Made by a program: the position numbers and the translations under genes. From CALJFL01 sp963669435 (lineage in GTDB: Bacteria > Pseudomonadota > Gammaproteobacteria > Pseudomonadales > Halieaceae), in NCBI GenBank assembly GCA_963669435.1, contig OY770025.1, positions 3,162,001-3,226,000 of the forward strand: DNA of 64,000 nt. The letters run 5' to 3'. Shown here piece after piece: positions 33,340-41,273 of the stretch; the first letter of the stretch is position 1, and each line of letters starts with the position of its first letter. Below the pieces are notes generated by a model. That model made no database searches, was not told the DNA's origin, and saw only the letters and a program-made list of their open reading frames with translations.

Positions 33340-34028
33340 CAGGTTTGTTCGCTCTGGGTAAACTGGTAGCCCGCGCCGCGCACACTGATAATCAGGTTTT
33401 CACCGCCCAGTGCCGCCAGCTTTTTGCGTATTTTGCTGACATGTACGTCGATACTGCGATCATAGGCTGACAGTGGCCGCCCCAGTGCCTGCTGGCTCAG
33501 CGTATCCTTGGCGACCACCTTGCCGGCATTGCGCAGCAGCACGTCGAGGATATTAAACTCCGCGCTGGTCAGCAGTAGTTCCTGATCCCGAAAATGTGCG
33601 CTGCGGTCGGCCCGGTTGGTGGCGGTGTCCCCCACGCGGGTCTCTGCAGAGGCAGGCGTGTCAGTGTGTACCCGCCGTAAGATCGCCTTCAGGCGTGCGG
33701 ACAATTCCCGGGGATTACAGGGCTTGGGCAGGTAGTCGTCTGCACCCATTTCCAAACCGACAATGCGATCCGTGTCTTCTCCACGAGCCGTGAGCATCAA
33801 TACCGGGGTGTTACTGAAGGTCCGCAATTTACGCAACACTTCCAGGCCCTGCAGACCCGGCAACATAATGTCCAGCACAATAGCGTCCGCTGTATTCGAC
33901 TCGCAGTAGCGAATGGCTTCTGCGCCATTGTGAATGGCCGCGACGCTGAATCCCTCCAGGGTCAGAAAATCGGCCAACAGGGCACACAGTTCCCTGTCGT
34001 CGTCGATTATCAGTATGCTGCTACCCAT
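33339..34028 (-). CDS. response regulator, OmpR/CpxR family
   Basis: 229 residues. Receiver domain with acidic pocket DDD at 9-11, phospho-acceptor Asp53 in AIVLDIMLPG and Lys in DDYLPKPCNPRE. The C-terminal winged helix ends in DRSIDVHVSKIRKKL and SVRGAGYQFT, the OmpR-class DNA-binding signature. It is co-transcribed with the kinase downstream and probably controls the divergent Spy/CpxP-like gene through the half-sites in between. Confidence 0.93.
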   Translation of the reverse strand: MGSSILIIDDDRELCALLADFLTLEGFSVAAIHNGAEAIRYCESNTADAIVLDIMLPGLQGLEVLRKLRTFSNTPVLMLTARGEDTDRIVGLEMGADDYLPKPCNPRELSARLKAILRRVHTDTPASAETRVGDTATNRADRSAHFRDQELLLTSAEFNILDVLLRNAGKVVAKDTLSQQALGRPLSAYDRSIDVHVSKIRKKLAALGGENLIISVRGAGYQFTQSEQT

Positions 34029-34093
34029 GTGTTTCCGATCATGTATTACCTAAGCCGCTAGTGTGTAGAAAGCGAGCAGCGCTGTCACGTGTA

Positions 34094-34151
34094 CTTAACC
34101 CCCTGCGCCACTTCTTAACACTTCTTTACCCAAGGGCGACACTCACTTACC
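34094..34151. promoter_or_regulatory. repeated CTTAAC-type half-sites, putative CpxR-like boxes
   Basis: CTTAAC at 34094 and 34114, CTTTAC at 34124 and CTTACC at 34146 lie 20, 10 and 22 bases apart, close to whole helical turns. TTAAC-N5-TTTAC (34115-34129) is the reverse of the known CpxR consensus GTAAA-N5-GTAAA with one change. The set lies between the divergent regulator pair and the CpxP/Spy-like gene. Confidence 0.6.
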
Positions 34152-34243
34152 CACACAAGTCTTAAGCTTTCTCCGTCGCGTTGAAGAACGCAATTTGAAT
34201 GACAGTTTTCCCTACAGCTTTTTGTAAATACGGAGATCGAAAA

Positions 34244-34717
34244 ATGACCCCTATCAATCTGGTTAAAGCGATAGTCGCCACTGCCGCGCTCGTCAGTAGT
34301 TCAACCCTTTGGGCGATGGGCCCCTGGGGCGGCGAGGGTAACCTCGAAAACAGGCTCGGCTTTCTGTCCTGGAAGCTGGACCTGAGTGAGGATCAGGAAG
34401 TGCAGATTGCCGCCGAACTTGAGATGGCAGAGCAGCAGATTGCCGCTGATCGTGAACAGCTAAACCTGCTGCGCACTGAAATGCGCAGCCTGCAGTCCAA
34501 CTTTGATCCGCTGCGTGCCGAGGAACTGGCTGATGCCATCGGTGAGTCCACCGCGGCCCTGGTGCTTAATCTCGCCACCTCCAAGGCAGCCATTTACCAA
34601 CTGCTGGACGCTGACCAGCAGGCGCAACTGGATGAACTCATCGCACTGCGCGAGGAAAAGCGCGGCTCCCGCCGTGGACCCCAGCGCACAGGGCTCGCTC
34701 CGTCTGACGACGAATGA
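34244..34717 (+). CDS. periplasmic Spy/CpxP-like protein
   Basis: 157 residues with a Sec signal peptide (about 1-24, ending STLWA before MGPWGG). The mature protein is almost wholly helical and charged, with LDLSEDQEVQIAAELEMAEQQIAADR matching the LTxxQ-type first helix of CpxP/Spy/Zra proteins and a closing QLLDADQQAQLDELIALREEKRG. Such proteins are chaperone-like and inhibit or tune the partner kinase. GGAG lies 8 bases before the chosen ATG. It diverges from the CpxRA-like pair and is followed by a clear terminator. Confidence 0.85.
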   Translation: MTPINLVKAIVATAALVSSSTLWAMGPWGGEGNLENRLGFLSWKLDLSEDQEVQIAAELEMAEQQIAADREQLNLLRTEMRSLQSNFDPLRAEELADAIGESTAALVLNLATSKAAIYQLLDADQQAQLDELIALREEKRGSRRGPQRTGLAPSDDE

Positions 34718-34738
34718 TTTCCCCGTAGTCAGACATTC

Positions 34739-34762
34739 AGGCGGCTTTTGCCGCCTTTTTTT
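34739..34762 (+). terminator. intrinsic terminator after the Spy/CpxP-like gene
   Basis: AGGCGGC-TTTT-GCCGCC followed by seven Ts: a 6-base GC stem, 4-base loop and T-run, 22 bases after the stop codon. Confidence 0.93.
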
Positions 34763-34824
34763 GTGCCTGCATATGGCTGCCTTGCAAGGTTCCCTTTCGG
34801 AATGAATGTGGTAAGTTTTAGCCT

Positions 34825-34846
34825 GCAGGTAGGCTTGGCTACCTGC
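34825..34846. promoter_or_regulatory. 22-bp palindrome before the HxlR gene
   Basis: Perfect inverted repeat GCAGGTAG-N6-CTACCTGC ends 22 bases before the ATG of the HxlR regulator, between the terminator and its ribosome site. Its position and symmetry suit an autoregulatory operator; no T-run follows, so it is not a terminator. Confidence 0.6.
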
Positions 34847-34868
34847 CTTTCATATCCCGGAGGATGCC

Positions 34869-35393
34869 ATGCGGTGGACGGAGATAGACCAGCAAGTGTG
34901 TTCGGTAGCCCGCGCCTTATCAGTGGTGGGCGAGCGCTGGACACTGTTGATACTGCGCGATGCATTTTTGGGTACCCGTCGCTTCGACCAGTTCCAGGCC
35001 AACCTGGGTATTACCCGGCATCGTTTGTCTGAACGCCTGGGTAAGTTGGTAGAACAGGATGTGCTGGTGAAGGTGCCCTATCACGAGCGACCTCTGCGGC
35101 ATGAATATCGCCTTACTCGCAAGGGCCTGGCGCTTTACCCGGTGCTCATGAGCCTGGGCAAGTGGGGCGATGACTGGATGGCAGGTGAGGAAGGACCACC
35201 GCTGGAATATGTTCATGCCGGCTGTGGGCAGCAGACCAAGCCCACGCTCAACTGTAGTGAATGCGGAGAGATGCTAAGGCCCCAGGAAGTTACTACTGTC
35301 ATCGGGCCGGCCTTGGCCGATGCAGCCAGGGGTATGGATCTTGCCCCGGCAGATGGCAGTATTCCCTCACTGTTCAATAAGGCGCAGTCCTAG
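34869..35393 (+). CDS. HxlR-family winged-helix regulator with cysteine-rich tail
   Basis: 174 residues. The N-terminal HxlR domain (residues 1-115) has VGERWTLLILRDAFLGTRRFDQFQANLGITRHRLSERL, the usual MarR-like fold. The tail adds a small region with four cysteines (AGCGQQTKPTLNCSECGEML), which could bind a metal or act as a thiol sensor; longer HxlR proteins of proteobacteria share this extension. The strong ribosome site (GGAGG) is 5 bases before the ATG. No target gene is obvious; the palindrome upstream suggests autoregulation. Confidence 0.86.
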   Translation: MRWTEIDQQVCSVARALSVVGERWTLLILRDAFLGTRRFDQFQANLGITRHRLSERLGKLVEQDVLVKVPYHERPLRHEYRLTRKGLALYPVLMSLGKWGDDWMAGEEGPPLEYVHAGCGQQTKPTLNCSECGEMLRPQEVTTVIGPALADAARGMDLAPADGSIPSLFNKAQS

Positions 35394-35553
35394 GTCCGTA
35401 GTAGCTGGTCTGTTACAGCAGCGATATTAAACATCCAACTATTGGACCGTGTTCTCACGCAGAGAACATGGCAGCCTATCAAAATTCGCGGCTGTGTCAG
35501 GAGGTAGTTGACGCATGTCGGAGTGGTTCCGAGACCTCTGCAAAACAATCACC

Positions 35554-36951
35554 TTAATCGTGTGTCGCATCGCGAAGTGATTCGAAGGAGTTTAACAGGC
35601 AATCACGGTAAACCTCTGGATCAGGCAGCAACTCGCGTGAGGAGTTGAACGACAGCGACATTGTCGAGCTGCTATTACTCACCACATGGAACAACCCCAT
35701 GTTGTCGCGAACTGGGCCGAATCCCAGGTGAGCGACCAGTCGGGCGCCTTGAAGTTGTCGTTCGCTTGATGGCCCGGGCACATTGGATATCATGGTGTGA
35801 AATGGCACAGGAAAATCTGCAAACTGACTGGCCCAGGCCATGGTGCGAATGCCCCCCGCCAGCATTGCAGGAGTCATGCTGTCGCTAATATCCATGACGG
35901 TACCACTGCCCAGCGAGTCGATCTGTTTCTTGCCCGCCAGTGCGTAGCGATGGATCAGTTTCAATCGCTCTACCGGGTCACTGATATGAGTGGCCAGGCC
36001 CACCCGCATGGTGGCGATTTGATTGCTACCGGCGCTCTTCTTACGGGCGTTGCGCAGATTTACTGGCACTCCTGCGACGAGAGACTTCTCGGGCAACGCG
36101 TTGTGTTGCGCAAGGTACTCCCGCAGGGCACCCGAGACAATGGCCATTGCGATGTCGTTCATGGTTACCCGTCTCACGTACCGCTTGATCTGCTTGATCT
36201 CTTCCAGTGGAAACAACACGGAGCCGACGCTGCGATCTGCCGTGATAAGCGCGTTAAAGTGTGCTCGCCCGGTGTTTGTCGGTGGGAGATCCTGAAACTC
36301 GCTTGTAGACTTCCGAGATTTAAAAACTCGTGGCAGCAGTGAACCCATAGTTTCGGCCAGCTTTAGTGGTCGATTGAGTGTGTTTATTTGGGAGTGGGTC
36401 CACAGTTCGAACAAATCGGGGTTGCGATCCTGAGTGCCGCCAGTGGAATCCGGTTCAACCGAGGTGTGTAGTTCGTTAATCAGTCGCGCCAGGGAAATGC
36501 CATCGATTGCAGCGTGGTGAATTTTCAGGACTATCGCCTGGCAGCGATGGGGCAAAGTGGGCACATCGTATATTCCATCAATAAGGTGCGCCTCCCATAG
36601 CGGACGGGATTGATTCATCCGGCCCCCATGCAGTTGAGCGACCAGCGATTCAAACGCGGCCCAGTCCAGTGGATCGGGGGCATCGATATGCCGAATATGG
36701 TGATCCCAATCCAGGTTTGGGACTTCGCGCCAGAAAGGCGTGTCTACGCCATACAGAACGTGATGTAACTTGCGGCGCAGAAGAGGGAAGCTGTGCATTT
36801 GCGCGGAGAAAGCACGTTTCAGATCCGCCAGCGAAATTGCGTTTTCCCCGTCTTCGCCGGGGTCATACAACAACACAGCACTGATGTGCATGGGTGTGCG
36901 TACGTTGTCTTGGTGGATGAACGCCGCATCCAGGCCAGAGAGTTGTTCCAC
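35554..36951 (-). CDS. wax ester synthase/diacylglycerol acyltransferase (WS/DGAT)
   Basis: 465 residues, GTG start, typical WS/DGAT length. The catalytic HHAAIDG (HHxxxDG) is at about residues 142-148, preceded by the N-terminal LSGLDAAFIHQDNVRTPMHIS found in all members. The C-terminal NVPGPSSERQLQGARL matches the NVPGP motif. It condenses acyl-CoA with fatty alcohol or diacylglycerol to make storage lipids. It lies alone, just upstream of the catabolic block, whose acyl-CoA products it could use. Confidence 0.93.
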   Translation of the reverse strand: MEQLSGLDAAFIHQDNVRTPMHISAVLLYDPGEDGENAISLADLKRAFSAQMHSFPLLRRKLHHVLYGVDTPFWREVPNLDWDHHIRHIDAPDPLDWAAFESLVAQLHGGRMNQSRPLWEAHLIDGIYDVPTLPHRCQAIVLKIHHAAIDGISLARLINELHTSVEPDSTGGTQDRNPDLFELWTHSQINTLNRPLKLAETMGSLLPRVFKSRKSTSEFQDLPPTNTGRAHFNALITADRSVGSVLFPLEEIKQIKRYVRRVTMNDIAMAIVSGALREYLAQHNALPEKSLVAGVPVNLRNARKKSAGSNQIATMRVGLATHISDPVERLKLIHRYALAGKKQIDSLGSGTVMDISDSMTPAMLAGGIRTMAWASQFADFPVPFHTMISNVPGPSSERQLQGARLVAHLGFGPVRDNMGLFHVVSNSSSTMSLSFNSSRELLPDPEVYRDCLLNSFESLRDATHD

Positions 36952-37006
36952 GGTGTTGTGTAGACCGGCTACTTACTCGTAGGCCTAGTCTAACACGGAG
37001 GCATGA

Positions 37007-37432
37007 TCAGCCCCGCGATGGCACCATAATTGTCGCTACTCCCTCTATCACCTTTTTTCCGTTACACCAGCAATCTGTCGTGAACTCAACGAAATTCTTG
37101 CCTTCAACGAGCTTGTCCACTGTTGCCGTGGCGGTTACAGTTTCGCCGATACGCACCGGAGCTTTGAATCGCAGTGTTTGCGAAACGTAGATACTCCCCG
37201 GGCCGGGGAGCGAAGTGCCGACTACCGTGGAGATCAGGCTGGCAGAGAGCATCCCGTGTGCTACGCGAGTTTTAAAGATAGTATCTTTTGCGTATTCCTC
37301 GTTAAGGTGTACGGGATTGGTATCCCCGGACACACCGGAGAAATTGACAATATCTGCCTCGGTGATGGTTTTGCCAAATGAGGCCGTCATGCCGGGTTCA
37401 AGATCTTCGAAATAGTATTTGTTCTCGTGCAT
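37007..37432 (-). CDS. MaoC-family (R)-specific enoyl-CoA hydratase
   Basis: 141 residues, a single hot-dog domain of the MaoC/PhaJ type. The catalytic Asp/His pair is in the hydratase-2 motif: FSGVSGDTNPVHLNEEYA (Asp about residue 37, His about 42), then RVAHGMLSASLIS. It hydrates trans-2-enoyl-CoA to the (R)-3-hydroxyacyl-CoA. It lies 64 bases downstream of the TRAP transporter genes on the same strand and may share their transcript. Confidence 0.9.
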   Translation of the reverse strand: MHENKYYFEDLEPGMTASFGKTITEADIVNFSGVSGDTNPVHLNEEYAKDTIFKTRVAHGMLSASLISTVVGTSLPGPGSIYVSQTLRFKAPVRIGETVTATATVDKLVEGKNFVEFTTDCWCNGKKVIEGVATIMVPSRG

Positions 37433-37495
37433 TGTGGTAGCACCCTTGGTTTTTCGATGAATGGGATGTTAAGCCCTCTCGGATAAATCCCGCCT

Positions 37496-38797
37496 TCATG
37501 CAAGCATTTCCGGCAAGGCTAGTGCCAGCCACGGAATTGCCACGATCAGTGCCAGCCGGAACAAATCCATCGCAATAAACGGAATCAGTCGCTTGAATAC
37601 GCCGATAAGCGGCAGGTCGTCGGAGACCCCCCGTAGTACGAAGACGTTCATCCCATAGGGCGGCGTAATCAGGCCGAGTTCAATCACGATGACCAGCAAT
37701 ATACCGAACCAGATCTCACTGTAGCCAAGTTCTACAATGATCGGGTGCACCACAGGAACCGTCAGTACAATTACTGCCAGGGCATCGAGAAAGGCGCCCA
37801 TGAGCAGATAGAACAGCAAAATAAAGATAAGGATAAATATAGGAGCGACAGTCATCACGGACACGGCGTTAGCGAGATTGCTGGTGACTTCACTCACCGC
37901 CAGGTAACGGCTGAAAACTACCGCGCCGATGATAATCAGGAAGATTTTTCCCGTGGTCAGTGCGGTTTCTGCCAATGCTGAGTTAATCCGTTCGGAATTC
38001 AACTTTCGTGTTATCAACCCGAGCCCGAGCAGTCCGATAGCCCCGACTGCAGCTGCTTCGGTAGGCGTAAACCAACCGGCGTAAATTCCGCCGACAACGA
38101 GGAGAAAAAGCGCCAGCGTTGGCCAGATAGACACCAGCTTCCGCAGCGCAGCAGAGAGCGAAAACCTGGATTGAGACGGGGCCAGTCTCGGGTCCCTGAT
38201 GCTCATCCAATAAATCACCGCCATGTAGCCCAACAGCGCTAGCAATCCCGGTAGAAAGGCCGCAGCAAACAATTGCGCGATGTCAGCTTCTACCAGAATT
38301 CCGTACAAAGCCAGAACCACGGAGGGGGGTATGAGTACTCCGAGAGTGCCACCTGCGGCAATAATTGCCCCGGAAAAATCCGCGGGATAGCCACGTTCGC
38401 GCATCGCGGGCAGTGCGACTTTGCCCATGGTGGCGGCTGAAGCGACTGACGAGCCGCAAATAGCTGCGAAGCCACCGCATGCCGCCATACTGGACAGCGC
38501 GAGGCCGCCGCGCATCTGCCCGAACCAGGCATTACTTGCGTCAAACAGGTCGTCGCTAATGCCAGAGGAAAATGCCAGCGCTCCCATGAGTATGAACAGT
38601 GGAATAACTGAGAAAACCTCGTCAGTCGCCGCGTGAAAAATAGCCTGTTGTACGACCGCCAGGGCTGGCCACAAGCCAGCTTCCAGTGCAAAGCCGCAGA
38701 ATCCCACCAGGATCATGGACAGCCCCACGGGTACTCGAAGCAGTAGCAGGGCGATCAGAATCGACATCGCCATTAACAGTTCGATCATTACAGGCAT
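37496..38797 (-). CDS. TRAP transporter large permease (DctM type)
   Basis: 433 residues with about 12 hydrophobic helices. Characteristic segments are IPLFILMGALAFSSGISDDLFD near residue 60, GSSVASAATMGKVALPAMRERGYP, and IIAAGGTLGVLIPPSVVLALYGI. It forms the transport channel of a sodium-driven TRAP system with the small permease upstream (6-base gap) and the binding protein. Confidence 0.95.
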   Translation of the reverse strand: MPVMIELLMAMSILIALLLLRVPVGLSMILVGFCGFALEAGLWPALAVVQQAIFHAATDEVFSVIPLFILMGALAFSSGISDDLFDASNAWFGQMRGGLALSSMAACGGFAAICGSSVASAATMGKVALPAMRERGYPADFSGAIIAAGGTLGVLIPPSVVLALYGILVEADIAQLFAAAFLPGLLALLGYMAVIYWMSIRDPRLAPSQSRFSLSAALRKLVSIWPTLALFLLVVGGIYAGWFTPTEAAAVGAIGLLGLGLITRKLNSERINSALAETALTTGKIFLIIIGAVVFSRYLAVSEVTSNLANAVSVMTVAPIFILIFILLFYLLMGAFLDALAVIVLTVPVVHPIIVELGYSEIWFGILLVIVIELGLITPPYGMNVFVLRGVSDDLPLIGVFKRLIPFIAMDLFRLALIVAIPWLALALPEMLA

Positions 38798-38803
38798 GGT
38801 CGT

Positions 38804-39256
38804 TCAGCCCCCCTGCCTGTGTTTGAACATTGATCTTGCCACCAGGACCGCGGGGAGGCAGGCTGCCGGTAGCACGGGTAGGTAAAGAATCCAGAGTGGA
38901 ACCCGGTAATCAACGGTCTGCTTGCCAGTGAGATACAGGTGATAAACGTGCTCCAGCACCAGCACGCCGAACAGTAAAAAGAAAGCCAGCAACAGAACTT
39001 GATTCAGCAACAGTACCAGGCGTCTTGCCTGCGGCCCCAAGTGATCCCACAGCAGGTCTACCTGAATTTGATCGGAACGGCTTGCGGCGAGTGCGATACC
39101 CCAAAAAACGGACAGCCCCAACAGTACCCGGGAAAAATCCAGCGTGTCGGGGATTGGCCAGTTGAAGACGTAGCGGAGCAGGGCAGAACCAAATACCAGC
39201 AGCGCGAGCAAAAGTAGCGCGTAGCCGGCGATTTTTTGCAGCGTGCTTTCACTCAT
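38804..39256 (-). CDS. TRAP transporter small permease (DctQ type)
   Basis: 150 residues with four hydrophobic helices, the standard DctQ fold. SRVLLGLSVFWGIALAASRSDQIQVDLLWDHL holds the conserved DctQ core. It overlaps the binding-protein gene by eight bases, indicating coupled translation, and pairs with the large permease downstream. Confidence 0.92.
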   Translation of the reverse strand: MSESTLQKIAGYALLLLALLVFGSALLRYVFNWPIPDTLDFSRVLLGLSVFWGIALAASRSDQIQVDLLWDHLGPQARRLVLLLNQVLLLAFFLLFGVLVLEHVYHLYLTGKQTVDYRVPLWILYLPVLPAACLPAVLVARSMFKHRQGG

Positions 39257-40388
39257 TGTGGTCGCCTCCGCCTGCGCCCTCTGGATTCCAGGGGACCGGG
39301 TTGCCGACGTAACGTATTACCAATTCTTCCAGTCTGTTCAGCGCCTGTTCGCTATTGTTCAGGCCACGGCGTTCGGCCAGGCTGCGCCACTCCGTAACCA
39401 GTGGCTGCGTGGCATCCATCCATTGCTCTTTGGTGCTGGACGATGCCGAGTAAACCTCCCGCTCGTTGTCCTGCAGATATTGCTCTCTGGTTTGTTCCTC
39501 GAGCGCAACCCACCTGGCTACCACCTTTGAAGACCAATCAGCGGTACAGAAACTGTCGACCACCTCGCGGGTTGTTGAATCCAGGGCCACGTATTCCTCG
39601 CGATTGATACCCAGGATGGCCGGCGAGGAGGAGAAGGGCAGGTCCAGGTGTAACTGCAGTAGCTTGCCGAGGTTCATGGATTGAATTGAATAGAAGCCGA
39701 ATGGCATGCCATCAATCATGCCTCGCTCTAACGATTGCCGCGCTTCACTTAAGGCAATATTGATCGTTACGCCGCCCAGGCTGCGTACGTAGCGCCCCAC
39801 AGCCGCATTGGCTACGCGGATACGTAGGCCGGCGATATCAGAGGGTTGGCTGACGCGCTTGTCAGTAAAGCTGAGTCGCCCGGGTGGGCTTGACGTCATC
39901 AGGCATGGGATCACTTCCTCCATCTCCAGCTGAGCATAATCGCTGTACCACGCGTGAAAGGCCTGCACCCCGGTGGTTGCATCACTGATTAGAAAGGGCG
40001 TTTCCAATATTGAAAAGATGGGGAATCTGCCCTGCTCATAGCCGGGAACGATCCAGCCAAGTTGCGCGACTCGCCGTGCAACCATGTCGTAATGGTCGAG
40101 ACCACTCCCCAGTTGGGAGGAGGGGTAGATGCGAATCTCGATTTTTCCACCACTTGCCTGTTCCAGTTGATGTGCCCAATCCGCCATCCCTTGGGCCAGT
40201 GCATGATTCGCCGGCAAAAAATGCGAAAATCGCCAGATGGTTTTGGCGGATTCATCGCTTGCCTGCGCAGCAAAGGTGCCGGCCATCAGCGTGCACAGTA
40301 GCAGCCTCGCTATCCACGGTATTAGCGCCCCACGCTGATAAACAGGGGAATTGGGCTCTTCTCTATATTGTTCTAGGGGCGACCGCAT
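39249..40388 (-). CDS. TRAP transporter substrate-binding protein (DctP type)
   Basis: 379 residues. After a long leader, the signal helix (WIARLLLCTLMAGTFAAQA, about residues 25-43) precedes the DctP domain: RFSHFLPANHALAQGMADWAHQLEQASGGKIEIRIYPSSQLG, and the Arg-containing IAGLRIRVAN segment that binds the substrate carboxylate. The ligand is therefore probably an organic acid. Its ATG lies inside the 3' end of the SMP-30 gene (16-base overlap), so the genes are coupled. The ligand may be a lactone-derived hydroxyacid, judging from that neighbour. Confidence 0.92.
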   Translation of the reverse strand: MRSPLEQYREEPNSPVYQRGALIPWIARLLLCTLMAGTFAAQASDESAKTIWRFSHFLPANHALAQGMADWAHQLEQASGGKIEIRIYPSSQLGSGLDHYDMVARRVAQLGWIVPGYEQGRFPIFSILETPFLISDATTGVQAFHAWYSDYAQLEMEEVIPCLMTSSPPGRLSFTDKRVSQPSDIAGLRIRVANAAVGRYVRSLGGVTINIALSEARQSLERGMIDGMPFGFYSIQSMNLGKLLQLHLDLPFSSSPAILGINREEYVALDSTTREVVDSFCTADWSSKVVARWVALEEQTREQYLQDNEREVYSASSSTKEQWMDATQPLVTEWRSLAERRGLNNSEQALNRLEELVIRYVGNPVPWNPEGAGGGDHNE

Positions 40389-41194
40389 CCGGCAAACTCA
40401 GCCTCTGTGTAGTCCAGGAAACCGGTCATTTCCATCTTGCGAATCTTGTCGATATCGGTGTCTACCGACATAAGCAGTAGCGTCTGACGATCAGGGCCGA
40501 TTAACATCGGCGCCAATGCCCACGCGCCTCGTGAAGCGATGGTTTGCAGAATCTCTCCCTGGTAGCTGACCTTGAGAAACTCACCACTGAAACAAGAGGC
40601 GATCCAGATCGCATCGCTCGAACACAGGCATATTCCATCCGGGCTTTTGCCGGATAGCTCTGCGGCGGTTGTAGGCTCACTCAACTCGCCATCGCTTGCC
40701 AGGTTGAATCGGGTCAGCTTCTCCCCCAGCGTTTCAGCCACGTAGAGATAGTTTTCACCGGGTGGTATAGCCATACCGTTGGGGAACATCAGGCCATCCG
40801 CCGCGATCCGCGACTCGCCGTTCTGGTCGACGGTGATAATCTGTCCGGGTTGCGGAGCCTCACCGGCTAGAATGTCGAAGCCGTAGGTGCCGACGTAGAT
40901 TCTGTCGTCTTTCGATACGATCAGGTCGTTGATGTCGTAGTCCGTGAGATGGTCAAGCCGGGCAAAAACAGAAAGCTCACCATCACGGTATTGATAGAGC
41001 GTGCGTTCGCGCATTGCGGCGGCGATAAGTGTGCCGTCGCTCAACCATCCGAGTCCCGAAGGACGGTCGAGGGTGAACTCTACATCCGGGTTTCCTTCGG
41101 GTTCCATCGAGTAAACGGTGTTCCCGTAAACGTCCGAAAACCAGATTCCTCCATCGCGCCAGCGTGGAGATTCAGGAAATAGTATTTCAGTCAT
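40373..41194 (-). CDS. SMP-30/gluconolactonase-family protein
   Basis: 273 residues forming a six-bladed beta-propeller. ESPRWRDGGIWFSDVYGNTVYSM carries the N-terminal Glu metal ligand (about residue 8), FPNGMAIPPGENYLYVAET the Asn ligand, and SPDGICLCSSDAIWIAS the Asp ligand. These are calcium/zinc lactonases that open gluconolactone-like or other lactones. It is fused by a 16-base overlap to the TRAP binding-protein gene. Within a block containing a luciferase-like monooxygenase, a lactone from Baeyer-Villiger oxidation is a reasonable but unproven substrate. Confidence 0.88.
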   Translation of the reverse strand: MTEILFPESPRWRDGGIWFSDVYGNTVYSMEPEGNPDVEFTLDRPSGLGWLSDGTLIAAAMRERTLYQYRDGELSVFARLDHLTDYDINDLIVSKDDRIYVGTYGFDILAGEAPQPGQIITVDQNGESRIAADGLMFPNGMAIPPGENYLYVAETLGEKLTRFNLASDGELSEPTTAAELSGKSPDGICLCSSDAIWIASCFSGEFLKVSYQGEILQTIASRGAWALAPMLIGPDRQTLLLMSVDTDIDKIRKMEMTGFLDYTEAEFAGCGRP

Positions 41195-41273
41195 TACTAT
41201 TCTTTACTCCAACATTCAGGCTTCTGGACAGATCCACCTGTGGCGGCCCTGGTCAATATGCCGATCCATCGGA

